From a virus: a stretch of DNA of 64,000 nt. This document shows, piece after piece, positions 23,161 through 31,041 of this stretch. The notes beneath the pieces are model-generated. The model saw only the letters and a list, made by a program, of their open reading frames with translations. It was not told the origin of the DNA and made no database searches. The stretch spans positions 126,675 to 190,674 of the IMG/VR virus record IMGVR_UViG_3300032220_001761. One strand, given 5' to 3'. Numbering within the stretch: position 1 is the first letter of the stretch; every line of letters starts with the position of its first letter. The translations under genes and the position numbers were made by a program.

Positions 23161-23769
23161 GTGAATCTCGAAATATTACAAATTATAATCACGGGGATAT
23201 TTTCCTTAGGAGTGGCACTAGGATCAGTGTGGCTTAAGCATTCTTTAGACGTAAAAAAGAAAGCCAACGATGATGCTAATTATGAAAGGATATCTCAGCA
23301 AGATGTTGATACCATGTTAGAGATTCAAAACTTTATAGATGATTTTAGAAACCAATGGGATTTAGATAGGGTAGGTATATTTCAATTCCATAATGGTGGT
23401 AAGTTTTTTCATGGTGTTCCAATGAAAAAATACTCACAAACTTTTGAATCTGTCTCTCACGGAGTTTCGAAATCTAAGGAGCACAATCAAAGTGTATTTG
23501 TAACTGAACATCCTTCACTAATGAAGAATCTAAGTGAGAAACAATTTTTTTATGTGAATGCAGAGGATCCTGTTTTGGATTATATCAGAGGAAGGGTAAC
23601 TGAAGATGGTATTTTACAGGTAATCTCTTCTCCAATCAGAACTCTATCTGGTCAATTGATAGGCTTTATCCAACTTCATACAGTTAAAAAAAGGATCAAG
23701 ATTACTAAAGAACTTGAAGATGACGTTATTAATCTTGTTGCTAATATTTCAGGATATCTAATAAAATGA
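23161..23769 (+). CDS. Membrane-anchored GAF-like sensor-type protein
   Basis: 202 residues from the GTG at 23161; a TTG at 23104 in the same frame would add 19 residues. An N-terminal TM helix (LQIIITGIFSLGVALGSVWL) is followed by a helical linker and a GAF-like domain (DRVGIFQFHNGGKFFHGVPM ... ISSPIRTLSGQLIGFIQLH). Such folds bind small ligands. No output domain is present, so the action in the host membrane is unknown. Coupled to the next gene by ATGA. Confidence 0.6.
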   Translation: MNLEILQIIITGIFSLGVALGSVWLKHSLDVKKKANDDANYERISQQDVDTMLEIQNFIDDFRNQWDLDRVGIFQFHNGGKFFHGVPMKKYSQTFESVSHGVSKSKEHNQSVFVTEHPSLMKNLSEKQFFYVNAEDPVLDYIRGRVTEDGILQVISSPIRTLSGQLIGFIQLHTVKKRIKITKELEDDVINLVANISGYLIK

Positions 23770-24674
23770 GGATTCTAAGAATTAACGAGCAAGGTTCTAG
23801 CGATCGTGATATCCAAGATTGGTTTACTAAGAATTGTAGATCAATCTATCCTTGGAATTTTTATTCACACGTAGATATAAAAGAAGATGGTGTTCATGTA
23901 AAAACACACATCAATTTTTATCGCATGCAATCACCGCCTCCTTTTAAAATAGCATTCTTAGCAGGTGATGTTAAAATAGAATCCTCGATCATAGAGGATT
24001 TTTCTTTTCTACCTAAGACAATAAATGGAGGTCTACATTTAACCACTACTGACATCAAATCAGTAGAAGGATTTCCTACAATGATCTATGGAAATTTAGA
24101 GCTATCTAATTGCATGTTAATAGAATCATTTGAAAATGTGTCAACCTTAATAACAGGAAGTATACATATAAACTCAGTTCCATCTTTAAAAGAGCTAAAG
24201 GCAGAAAATATAAAATTTAGAGGTGCAGGGGTAATAATAAAGAGTACAGGTATTACTTCTTTGGTAGGTCTTCCGGTATCTACTAGATTAAATTATAAAG
24301 AAGCACCATACTTTCATGTCAGTGATTCAAAAATAAAAAATCTAATAGGACTCCCAGAAACAGTTAGTCATCTTTATATCTCTAAGTGTCCTTTAGAATC
24401 TATAGAAGGTATACCATTTAATATAACTGAAGGGTTTAGATCTGCGGTAAACGTATCTGCATCTAGGGAGGGGAATCCAGAAAAGGTAAACAACCAAATT
24501 GGTATCTACTACGATTTATTGGAAAAGGAATATCCTAAATCAGGAGAAACCCGAAAGGAGTATATAAAAAGAGTTATAGACATCGATCCAGAGATTTCTT
24601 CTATAATACCAAAAGAAGAGATGCCTGAAAATTATTCAGGACATAAAATTCTGAAGAAATTTGGATTTTTTTAA
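23766..24674 (+). CDS. Leucine-rich-repeat-like protein with FG motif
   Basis: 302 residues. N-terminus MRILRINEQGSSDRD gives an I-N-E site. Residues about 75-210 hold degenerate LRR-like units (SVEGFPTMIYGNLELSNCML; LIGLPETVSHLYISKCPLE). C-terminus HKILKKFGFF is the shared motif. An LRR body suggests binding to a host protein. Tail-to-tail with the leftward operon that follows. Confidence 0.65.
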   Translation: MRILRINEQGSSDRDIQDWFTKNCRSIYPWNFYSHVDIKEDGVHVKTHINFYRMQSPPPFKIAFLAGDVKIESSIIEDFSFLPKTINGGLHLTTTDIKSVEGFPTMIYGNLELSNCMLIESFENVSTLITGSIHINSVPSLKELKAENIKFRGAGVIIKSTGITSLVGLPVSTRLNYKEAPYFHVSDSKIKNLIGLPETVSHLYISKCPLESIEGIPFNITEGFRSAVNVSASREGNPEKVNNQIGIYYDLLEKEYPKSGETRKEYIKRVIDIDPEISSIIPKEEMPENYSGHKILKKFGFF

Positions 24675-24913
24675 AAAGGTAGATCCAAAGCTACCTTTTC
24701 TATGTGCTCTTCTTTAGCACCATATTTTTTCATAGACTCTATCATTTCACCCTTAGACATCTTATTGAATAGTGTGTTTTTGTCTTCCACTATACAATCT
24801 GCTTCTTCTTCACTGAGGGAATTATCCCACACTTCATAGAAGTAACCCAATGCGTGGTCAAATCCATAGATAAATTCTTTTTGCTCTCCTAAGTTTACTA
24901 AAAATCTACTCAT
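24671..24913 (-). CDS. Hypothetical protein
   Basis: 80 residues, acidic, helical second half (EEEADCIVEDKNTLFNKM). No family. Last gene of a leftward run linked by 4-nt ATGA overlaps. Confidence 0.55.
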   Translation of the reverse strand: MSRFLVNLGEQKEFIYGFDHALGYFYEVWDNSLSEEEADCIVEDKNTLFNKMSKGEMIESMKKYGAKEEHIEKVALDLPF

Positions 24914-25137
24914 GTTCTTTCTTTTATAAATTGATCAATTTCTTGGTTGTTAAGGTCATAATATATGCTAGGGGATCTTTCTATTTTTAGAACGATATTT
25001 CCTGGTTTTATTTCCTCAGCTTCTTTATAGATCTGTACTCTCCTTCTTTGAAGGACCTGCATCTGTTTACAGATTTCTGACCATTCCTCATTGAGGTCCT
25101 TATACCTAATTTCCTTGTCCATCTTTTTTATATTCAT
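24910..25137 (-). CDS. Hypothetical coiled-coil protein
   Basis: 75 residues. The first half is a charged helix (EEWSEICKQMQVLQRRRVQI) with heptad-like spacing, then IVLKIERSPSIYYDLNN. Translationally coupled to both neighbours by 4-nt overlaps. No family recognised. Confidence 0.55.
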   Translation of the reverse strand: MNIKKMDKEIRYKDLNEEWSEICKQMQVLQRRRVQIYKEAEEIKPGNIVLKIERSPSIYYDLNNQEIDQFIKERT

Positions 25138-25526
25138 GGTATAATTTCTCCTTGTTGAATTGGGTCTAGGATCTCCCCTCCTATAACTTGTACCTTATAT
25201 TCTGGAAACCATTTACCTTTCCTTGATTCAAGTATAATTCCTACTCCTCTTTTCTTTGTTAGCTTCACTTTTTCACCTTCCTCGAATTTTCTAAAGGTGA
25301 TTTCAGCAGTATTCTTTTTTAGCCAATCCTCTAGATTTTCTCTTTTATCACTCTCCCACATTTCCTCATCCTCGTCATATCCCCAAGATTGGATAGTAAA
25401 CTCATTTGAGGGCTGGAATTTTTCTAGACCATCATTGCATCTTTTACACATAATGTTTTGTCTGTGCCTTCCCACCTCTTCTTCTCCTTTGAATATCGTG
25501 TATTCTATAACATTTGCTGATGTCAT
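25134..25526 (-). CDS. Hypothetical protein with CxxC and KOW-like segment
   Basis: 130 residues. MCKRCNDGLE near residue 25 could bind zinc. The C-terminal part (EGEKVKLTKKRGVGIILESR, then FPEYKVQV) resembles a small SH3/KOW barrel. Ends by coupling to the downstream gene. Function unknown. Confidence 0.55.
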   Translation of the reverse strand: MTSANVIEYTIFKGEEEVGRHRQNIMCKRCNDGLEKFQPSNEFTIQSWGYDEDEEMWESDKRENLEDWLKKNTAEITFRKFEEGEKVKLTKKRGVGIILESRKGKWFPEYKVQVIGGEILDPIQQGEIIP

Positions 25527-25527
25527 T

Positions 25528-25899
25528 TTATATTAATTGTTTTTGTTTGTTTTTAAGCTCGTTATTGAGATATTTTGCTATCACTTGACCATGACAAAGG
25601 AAAGTCTTTTCAGATCCGTCTGCGGGCTTATTACAGCACCAGCAGCCAAGTACTTTACCCCTTAATTCACCAATGTCATTAATCAACCCAGATGAATGAA
25701 GATATTTCTCAAAATTCTCTATGGCTTCTTTTCTTGATGCAACCTGATATTCAGCTTTGGTCTTATCAACATCCTTATGAGTGAAAGGATTAGCCCACTT
25801 GGATGGTCTACCGATATAGACATCGTGGTTGTACTTTTTAAAGTGCACAACGTAGGTTACTCCTTCTTTTCTTTCGAATTCTTCCATTATTTTGAACAA
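25528..25899 (-). CDS. DUF4326 family protein
   Basis: 123 residues. YIGRPSKWANPF, a Lys/Ala-rich middle (SRKEAIENFEKYL) and ELRGKVLGCWCC ... CHGQVIAKYL are the defining blocks of DUF4326, a small family frequent in phages with conserved Cys/His that may bind metal. Biochemical role not established. First gene of the four-gene leftward unit, with a promoter upstream. Confidence 0.8.
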   Translation of the reverse strand: MFKIMEEFERKEGVTYVVHFKKYNHDVYIGRPSKWANPFTHKDVDKTKAEYQVASRKEAIENFEKYLHSSGLINDIGELRGKVLGCWCCNKPADGSEKTFLCHGQVIAKYLNNELKNKQKQLI

Positions 25900-25935
25900 A
25901 AATAAGAAAAATCTACAGAAGAAAAAATTATTCCT
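25894..25935 (-). promoter_or_regulatory. Bacteroidota-type promoter (copy 9)
   Basis: Minus strand contains TGTAGATTTTTCTTATTTTTGTTC; TATTTTTG is an exact TAnnTTTG. Overlaps the 3' end of mgtC. Confidence 0.55.
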
Positions 25936-26368
25936 GCTTTTTTTTAGTTACGAGCTTTTCGACACGCTCAAGTAAAATGGAAACAACAACCAGTCCTATT
26001 GTTAAAATGATTGGCTCTCTAATGTATCCCAATCCTGACATGATACCCATCGAACTTGCTATCCACACAAAAGCTGCTGTTGTGATCCCATGGATTTTGT
26101 CGTCGTTCTTTAATATAGTTCCTCCACCTAAAAAACCTATCCCAGTTATGATCTGTCCTATTATTCTTGTTGGATCAACACCAGCAGAACTAATAGAAAT
26201 ATCTTTAGAGACCCATGTTAGAATAGAGCATCCAACAGATATTAAAATCATAGATCTTATACCCGCTGGTTTTTTCTTTATCTCTCTTTCAACCCCAATA
26301 ATAAATGCACAAATAGTTGAAGTTATTACTCCGTACCAAAGATCCTGGTGTATAAAAATTTCATTCAT
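25928..26368 (-). CDS. mgtC: MgtC/SapB family inner-membrane protein
   Basis: 146 residues, about four TM helices. The MgtC hallmarks are clear: an early GVEREIKKKPAGIRS segment, ILISVGCSILTWVS, then RIIGQIITGIGFLGGGTILK and TTAAFVWIASSMGIMSGLG. In bacteria MgtC supports growth in low magnesium and survival in macrophages, partly by restraining ATP synthase. Only the MgtC core is present, without the longer cytoplasmic tail. Its presence on a phage suggests control of host membrane energetics or magnesium. Confidence 0.88.
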   Translation of the reverse strand: MNEIFIHQDLWYGVITSTICAFIIGVEREIKKKPAGIRSMILISVGCSILTWVSKDISISSAGVDPTRIIGQIITGIGFLGGGTILKNDDKIHGITTAAFVWIASSMGIMSGLGYIREPIILTIGLVVVSILLERVEKLVTKKKQE

Positions 26369-26390
26369 CCCAAATTATTACATTAAACAA

Positions 26391-26417
26391 AAAAAACCCG
26401 TCTTAAGTGACGGGTTT
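26391..26417 (-). terminator. Terminator of tmRNA gene
   Basis: On the minus strand AACCCGTC-ACTTAA-GACGGGTT and T8, 5 bp after the encoded CCA end of the tmRNA. Confidence 0.85.
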
Positions 26418-26421
26418 AATC

Positions 26422-26905
26422 TGGTGGACCATGTGGGATTCGAACCCACGTCTTGCTCAATAAGTTAAATGCGCTCATTCACAGGCTTAGATCCGGTTTA
26501 TCAGACTCCGGTCAAACTGTGTAGCTATCTTTTTTTGGACTGGCTTTAGCTTCAGCCAGCGAACCTACACTATCAGCGCTCCTTGGATTTCTCCGTGGAC
26601 TGTTGCCTTTCGACTCAGGGGCTCTGGTGGTTTTCTATTGTGAGGTACTGTAGCCCCTTTTTCCCTCGGTTTTCAAATTTCTGTTCCTAGGTAATTGAGA
26701 CCCGGTGGTTAAGCTGCTAATAGCATCTCTACCTCATCCATCACTGAAGCATTAGCTACAGATCCAGATTCCATGATGTTCATCACATCAAGGACATTAT
26801 AAACGTTGCCGTTTGTGATTTTAATAGGGGATTTAAGTGTTTCCATCTAACACTGCCTGTATCACGTCAAAGAACTTTCATTGCCAATCAATTCCGATAT
26901 GGCCC
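26422..26905 (-). ncRNA. ssrA: tmRNA (transfer-messenger RNA)
   Basis: 484 nt. The ends form an alanyl acceptor: GGGCCAT pairs with ATGGTCC, giving the G3-U70 wobble that identifies alanine tRNA, with discriminator A and encoded CCA. The T-arm is GTGGG-TTCGAAT-CCCAC. The 5' part GGAATTGATTGGCA resembles the tmRNA D-loop. An internal frame after GTAGCT reads (A)NASVMDEVEMLLAA and stops at TAA (26709-26711), giving a proteolysis tag ending in LAA. Downstream of the tag lie several hairpins, including CTGGCTGAAGCTAAAGCCAG, consistent with the pseudoknot series. It begins 16 bp after the ClpP-like gene. Confidence 0.92.
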
Positions 26906-26920
26906 ATTTATTATATATAC

Positions 26921-27652
26921 TCAGCTTCCGCGAAAAATTTCATCCGCCAAGCCTAAAGAAACAGTTTCTTCTGGAGTAAGGATAGTATCAAAATTAAGTA
27001 GCTCTTTTAAAACTCCCCTAATCTCTTCTCTTCTTGCTGGGATACTTCTAGAAAATTTATAATTAACATCAGCAGGTTTTGGATGCTCCAGTGCTTTCTG
27101 TTTATTCATGATTGAGCTTAGTACCTTAGCCATATACCCTGTTCCCTCCTCTTCTTCCTTTTCCATCATCATATCAAGGTAAATATTCTCCATGTCATAG
27201 TTAATCCTTTTACCCTCATCAGACCATTTTTCAAATATCTTAGTGTGACCAATATTTCCGTTGTATCCGTAATGAATCATGAATCTACTATTGGGCATCA
27301 TTATCCTGTGGTCTGCAGATTGTAATATGATACTTCCCATACTCATCGCATGTCCATAAACCTTAATAGTGCAGTGGCAGTTTGAGTTTTTAATCGCATC
27401 ATAAATAGCCATTCCATGGTACCAATCTCCTCCTGGGTTATTCATGATTACAAAGATCTCTTTATCCGCTCCTCTAGATTCTAGAAGGTGCATTCCCTTT
27501 ATAAAATATTCAGTCATTAAATGATCTACACCAGTTTCTCCCCCGTCGTAATTGTATCCCAAACTACCCATGTAGATCGTCCTTGTTTCAAGATCTAGGT
27601 TATGATCGAACCAAGTCCATACAAAATCGTTGTCTCTAATTCTTTTAGCCAT
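26921..27652 (-). CDS. ClpP-like serine protease
   Basis: 243 residues. The ClpP fold motifs are present: IFVIMNNPGGDWYHGMAIYD, GHAMSMGSIILQSAD with catalytic Ser104, SRFMIHYG with His127, and NFDTILTPEETVSLGLADEI, in which Asp222 aligns with the ClpP catalytic Asp. It would degrade unfolded peptides, normally with a ClpX/ClpA ATPase; none is seen here, so the host ATPase is a likely partner. Phage ClpP relatives can also be prohead proteases. The tmRNA directly downstream favours a role in degrading tagged products. Confidence 0.82.
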   Translation of the reverse strand: MAKRIRDNDFVWTWFDHNLDLETRTIYMGSLGYNYDGGETGVDHLMTEYFIKGMHLLESRGADKEIFVIMNNPGGDWYHGMAIYDAIKNSNCHCTIKVYGHAMSMGSIILQSADHRIMMPNSRFMIHYGYNGNIGHTKIFEKWSDEGKRINYDMENIYLDMMMEKEEEEGTGYMAKVLSSIMNKQKALEHPKPADVNYKFSRSIPARREEIRGVLKELLNFDTILTPEETVSLGLADEIFRGS

Positions 27653-27688
27653 ATTATTTATACTATCTCTTGGACTAGTTGTTTCTAC

Positions 27689-28078
27689 TTAGAGCTTAAA
27701 TTCAAAACGGTCCCTCATTATTTCTATGGTGTTCTCTGGAACCCCGTGGGTATTTTTACCCCCGTGGTGATTTTCCACGATAGCTACGAAGATTTTGTAC
27801 CCTAGTTCCTTCCCAAGAAGAATGTATGGTTCCATCTCCCACTCACGGGTAAAAGTGTTAGAAACAACTACAATTGGTTCTCCATCTTTCATAGCATCCA
27901 TCACTTTATGTCTACACCAATTGTGCGCATCACTCAATTTAGACCCATCAAATTTGTATTCGCTATTTTCGTCCATAAAAAACATGTCTGCTTCGTAATG
28001 AACCCCACCTAGGGACTTAGCAAATGTGGACTTACCACTTCCTGGTAATCCCCTAACTATATAGAATTTTTTTTCCAT
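27689..28078 (-). CDS. P-loop kinase, polynucleotide-kinase-like
   Basis: 129 residues. Walker A GLPGSGKST at residues about 10-18, DMFFMDENSEY, then DAHNWCRHKVMDAM and VVVSNTFTREWEMEPYI follow the AAA_33/T4 Pnk kinase-domain plan. The phosphatase domain of T4 Pnk is missing. It probably phosphorylates RNA or DNA 5' ends, which would complement the RNA ligase at 20.7-21.8 kb. Confidence 0.75.
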   Translation of the reverse strand: MEKKFYIVRGLPGSGKSTFAKSLGGVHYEADMFFMDENSEYKFDGSKLSDAHNWCRHKVMDAMKDGEPIVVVSNTFTREWEMEPYILLGKELGYKIFVAIVENHHGGKNTHGVPENTIEIMRDRFEFKL

Positions 28079-28082
28079 AGGT

Positions 28083-28514
28083 TTATTCGAACGTTTTTAG
28101 TTCTGTTTGTAGCTTGGTTGGAGGTAATGAATAATCAGAAGATGCTGTCCTCGTTCTTCTGAAATCGTTCAAACTTGTTTCTAAAGAAGGCACCAAGTTT
28201 TTAAGAAATCCAGAAGAAACAGATCCGTAAATAAATCCTATTGATACCCCATCTCTACTTCTTATTTCTGTTACACAGCTATCAGATTTTATGGTTTTGA
28301 AAGAAAAATTACAGCAAAGATCCGCATCTTTTCTTAGTCTGGTTAAAAATAAAGTGTCACTAGGAGAATTCCATTTTATTATCAACTCCATTGGAGGGGG
28401 ATCTATGTTATTGATGTTAGCACCAAAAAATGATGGAGTAACCAACATAAATAAAAAAATCATAGCAGGCCAAATAACAACTGTATTTCCTGTGCGACGT
28501 ATAGATATCTTCAT
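28083..28514 (-). CDS. Membrane-anchored or secreted hypothetical protein
   Basis: 143 residues. A single N-terminal hydrophobic segment (VVIWPAMIFLFMLVTPSFF) may be a signal anchor. The rest is hydrophilic with paired cysteines (DLCCNF, DSCVTE), as expected outside the cytoplasm. It lies near the transglycosylase gene, so a lysis role (spanin-like) is possible but not shown by motif. Confidence 0.5.
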   Translation of the reverse strand: MKISIRRTGNTVVIWPAMIFLFMLVTPSFFGANINNIDPPPMELIIKWNSPSDTLFLTRLRKDADLCCNFSFKTIKSDSCVTEIRSRDGVSIGFIYGSVSSGFLKNLVPSLETSLNDFRRTRTASSDYSLPPTKLQTELKTFE

Positions 28515-28548
28515 AAATCTTTTTCTTTATTATCAGTAAATTAAAGAT

Positions 28549-28764
28549 TTATTTCGACTCAAAATCGTTAATCATCTCTTTTTTTATGATTTCAGGATCA
28601 TCTGTCAGATAATTTTTCTTAGCCAACCATTGAAATACATCATTTATAGTAAAGCCGTTAATAGACTTAGTCATAATTTCTTTGTATTCACTTGAGGAGT
28701 TTTTGAATTCGTGACCACACTCACAAGGGGTGGACCAACATTCTATACAATCGCTTAATGACAT
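28549..28764 (-). CDS. Small zinc-binding-type protein
   Basis: 71 residues. Residues 6-18 (CIECWSTPCECGHEF) hold four cysteines and a His, likely a zinc site. The remainder is helical (SINGFTINDVFQWLAKKNYL). No named family. Abuts the exonuclease gene. Confidence 0.6.
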   Translation of the reverse strand: MSLSDCIECWSTPCECGHEFKNSSSEYKEIMTKSINGFTINDVFQWLAKKNYLTDDPEIIKKEMINDFESK

Positions 28765-28765
28765 A

Positions 28766-29461
28766 TTAATAAACCTTTCTGAATAATTGTATTACGTCCC
28801 ATGCATCCTCTAAAGAATCATGACTTACGAATGGATCTAATCCAGCTCTTTCTTTACAGATAGTTAGATCAGGTAGTGCTGTATCGCTTCCCCAATTAGT
28901 GAATAAAACACTAGGATCTAATACCCTTTGACGAAATCTTACGAAGTGATAAAATTTGTCTATTTGATCTATAAACTTCTTATCAAATGTTGCAAAGTTT
29001 TTTCCTGCAACATTAATAGTTACTGGCCCTGCAACTTCTCTAAGAGCGGATACTTTCTTAATCGAATTCTCAGTTGCTTTAGAATTACCCCATTCAATAG
29101 GATCCAAATATGATTCATACTCTTTGATCCCTTGATGATGTACAAGGGTCCAAACATAAAAGTAATGTGGAATTGCTTGAGGGTAAAGAAAAATACATCC
29201 AAGGGATTCTCTTAGTCCAGCTTTCTCTTCCTCAGTCTTTAGATTTTGGTATCTAGAGATTGATGCAATTATTCTCGAGTTCATATTGATAGCAAATGGA
29301 CTTCCCAAAATCTCATCCCTAAGGATATAGATGTTTATTTTTGGACATTTGTCCAAACCTAATTTTTGGTTGGTATCTTCAAGGATACCAGAAAAAGTTA
29401 GGATTTGATATTTCTCAGCATTTAGACCTGTAGTTTCTAGGTCCATTGAAACGTATTTCAT
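28766..29461 (-). CDS. DnaQ-like 3'-5' exonuclease
   Basis: 231 residues. DEDDh motifs: Exo I MDLETTGLN (residues 6-14), Exo II NFATFDKKFID (about 155-165) and Exo III SHDSLEDAWDV (about 213-223). Acts on DNA or RNA 3' ends in proofreading or processing. Overlaps the transglycosylase gene by 4 nt. Confidence 0.85.
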   Translation of the reverse strand: MKYVSMDLETTGLNAEKYQILTFSGILEDTNQKLGLDKCPKINIYILRDEILGSPFAINMNSRIIASISRYQNLKTEEEKAGLRESLGCIFLYPQAIPHYFYVWTLVHHQGIKEYESYLDPIEWGNSKATENSIKKVSALREVAGPVTINVAGKNFATFDKKFIDQIDKFYHFVRFRQRVLDPSVLFTNWGSDTALPDLTICKERAGLDPFVSHDSLEDAWDVIQLFRKVY

Positions 29462-29982
29462 TTATTTTTTGGATTAAAATTGTAAACTTTTTCTGCGTAT
29501 GAATTAATGCAAGGCTTTCCGGTATTGTAGCAACCGAAGACTAATTTCCAGTCACGGTATTTGTCATAAAGATAACGAAGAAGCTTCATAGAAGTTTCCA
29601 CATTAAAATCTATATCGCTCAATATTTTATCCTTAGGGATTTTCCCCCCCCACATCCATTTAGCTGTCCCTGGCATTATTTGCATAGGACCAAGAGCACC
29701 TGCTGGTGATACCCTCTCGTGCTTGTAATCCCAATCAAAAGGTCCCTCATATCTAGTTTCACTGTAAGCAATCCCTAAGGCATACCTTAAAGGTATATCA
29801 TATTCGCTGGAATACTTTTCTATGCAGGAAAACATTGTAATACAAGGAGGAGTATCCTGAACTACATCTGAAGACCTCTTCTGTACAATTTTACCTATTT
29901 GTGAATCTGACAGGTAATGCCTTATTGGTACACTTATGATACCAAATAAAGCAAAAAATAAGATCAAATTTCTATTTTTCAT
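29458..29982 (-). CDS. Lytic transglycosylase (SLT domain)
   Basis: 174 residues. A signal-anchor (ILFFALFGIISVPI) at residues 7-20 is followed by the SLT fold: ALGIAYSETRYEG with catalytic Glu, SPAGALGPMQIMPGTA, and a final CYNTGKPCINSYAEKV. It cleaves peptidoglycan without hydrolysis. As it carries a signal anchor and no capsid tag, endolysin-type lysis from the periplasmic side is more likely than virion entry. Confidence 0.88.
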   Translation of the reverse strand: MKNRNLILFFALFGIISVPIRHYLSDSQIGKIVQKRSSDVVQDTPPCITMFSCIEKYSSEYDIPLRYALGIAYSETRYEGPFDWDYKHERVSPAGALGPMQIMPGTAKWMWGGKIPKDKILSDIDFNVETSMKLLRYLYDKYRDWKLVFGCYNTGKPCINSYAEKVYNFNPKNK

Positions 29983-29986
29983 AGTG

Positions 29987-30298
29987 CTATTTTATTTCTT
30001 CATATTTGGATTGTATCCCGTTAGCATAAAGGACAAAGATAGATTTTCCTACGGAATCCTGGTAGACAGTATACTCGCCAGTTTTCCGGTCGATAATCAG
30101 CATCTCTCCCCTTTCATTTATAGCAACGGAAGTTTCTGATATCTTTTTTACCTCTTTGGCTGTAGATGGCTTTTGTTTAGTGTAATGGTAAATTTCACAA
30201 ACTGAGTAACCAATAATAACAGCAAAAGAAAAAAGGATTACCTTACCTAATTTAGATAGATAATCCTTTGCTTTTGAGAGAATTTCTTGCTTTTCCAT
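29987..30298 (-). CDS. Small membrane protein near lysis gene
   Basis: 103 residues. One TM helix (KVILFSFAVIIGYSVCEIYH, about 19-38) and a hydrophilic C-terminal domain (VAINERGEMLIIDRKTGEY). Type of topology seen in holins with one helix or inner-membrane spanins, but no motif confirms it. First gene of the lysis-type unit, with a promoter upstream. Confidence 0.55.
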   Translation of the reverse strand: MEKQEILSKAKDYLSKLGKVILFSFAVIIGYSVCEIYHYTKQKPSTAKEVKKISETSVAINERGEMLIIDRKTGEYTVYQDSVGKSIFVLYANGIQSKYEEIK

Positions 30299-30322
30299 CT
30301 TTGTTCATTTTTTTTATTCAAA

Positions 30323-30365
30323 GACAAAGATAATAGAAAAATCTAAAGAAAAAAAACTTTTCTTA
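30323..30365 (-). promoter_or_regulatory. Bacteroidota-type promoter (copy 10)
   Basis: Minus strand: GTTTTTTTTCTTTAGATTTT, then TCTATTATCTTTGTC; TATCTTTG is an exact TAnnTTTG. Confidence 0.65.
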
Positions 30366-30367
30366 AA

Positions 30368-30646
30368 TTATTCAGCATCAGAGGGCAGCTGGAAAGAAGA
30401 TTCATCCGCTGAACAGTTAGACTTCAATTCATCAGGAATCTCCTTGGCTTTCTCCCAGAAGAATCTAGGAACCTTACCACATCTCTTACAGATTATAACT
30501 TCTGCAGGTAAAAGTTCTTCCTTCCCTGAAGGACTCATTAAAGCAGATAATTTTTTAAAAAGCATAGAGGAATCCCATAATAGATTACCTGCTTCACATT
30601 TAACCCAAGGGGTTGATGTTAGATCGATTTTTATTTTTTCTTCCAT
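30368..30646 (-). CDS. Hypothetical protein with CxxC
   Basis: 92 residues. EVIICKRCGKVPRFF near residue 50 could be half of a zinc site. N-terminal region STPWVKCEAGNLLWD. No family recognised. Overlaps the upstream gene by 16 nt. Confidence 0.55.
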   Translation of the reverse strand: MEEKIKIDLTSTPWVKCEAGNLLWDSSMLFKKLSALMSPSGKEELLPAEVIICKRCGKVPRFFWEKAKEIPDELKSNCSADESSFQLPSDAE

Positions 30647-31005
30647 TTGTGTTTATTTATTAAGTTTTTGTATGTAAAGTAATGTTCTGGCCATTTATTA
30701 AAAAATAGATTGACATATTTTTCGATAGAACCAAAATGTTCTTTTGAGTTTTTTTCGTTGGAGCAAACCTTTATACACTTAATTAGGTCAATAACAAACT
30801 CCTCAGAATTGCTTAAAGAAAGATATAAAAATATCCTGTCTTCCTCTTCAAGCTGAAAATATAGGTCTAAAAAATATGACGAGAATTTGTCTTTTGATAT
30901 ATGAGCATCAGGTTTTACTATCCACCTGTTAAAATTCTCATACCCGTATGATCCTGCAAATTCGAAAAATTTTTCCTTGTCAAAGTATCTTTTATTGAAT
31001 GACAT
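30631..31005 (-). CDS. Hypothetical helical protein
   Basis: 124 residues rich in Phe, Tyr and Lys (FFEFAGSYGYENFNRWIVKP). No catalytic motif. Follows the tagged gene at 31.0-32 kb after a 36-bp gap and overlaps the next gene. Confidence 0.55.
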   Translation of the reverse strand: MSFNKRYFDKEKFFEFAGSYGYENFNRWIVKPDAHISKDKFSSYFLDLYFQLEEEDRIFLYLSLSNSEEFVIDLIKCIKVCSNEKNSKEHFGSIEKYVNLFFNKWPEHYFTYKNLINKHKWKKK

Positions 31006-31041
31006 ATAATTTATACGCCTTTCAATATACTAAGTTTCAAA

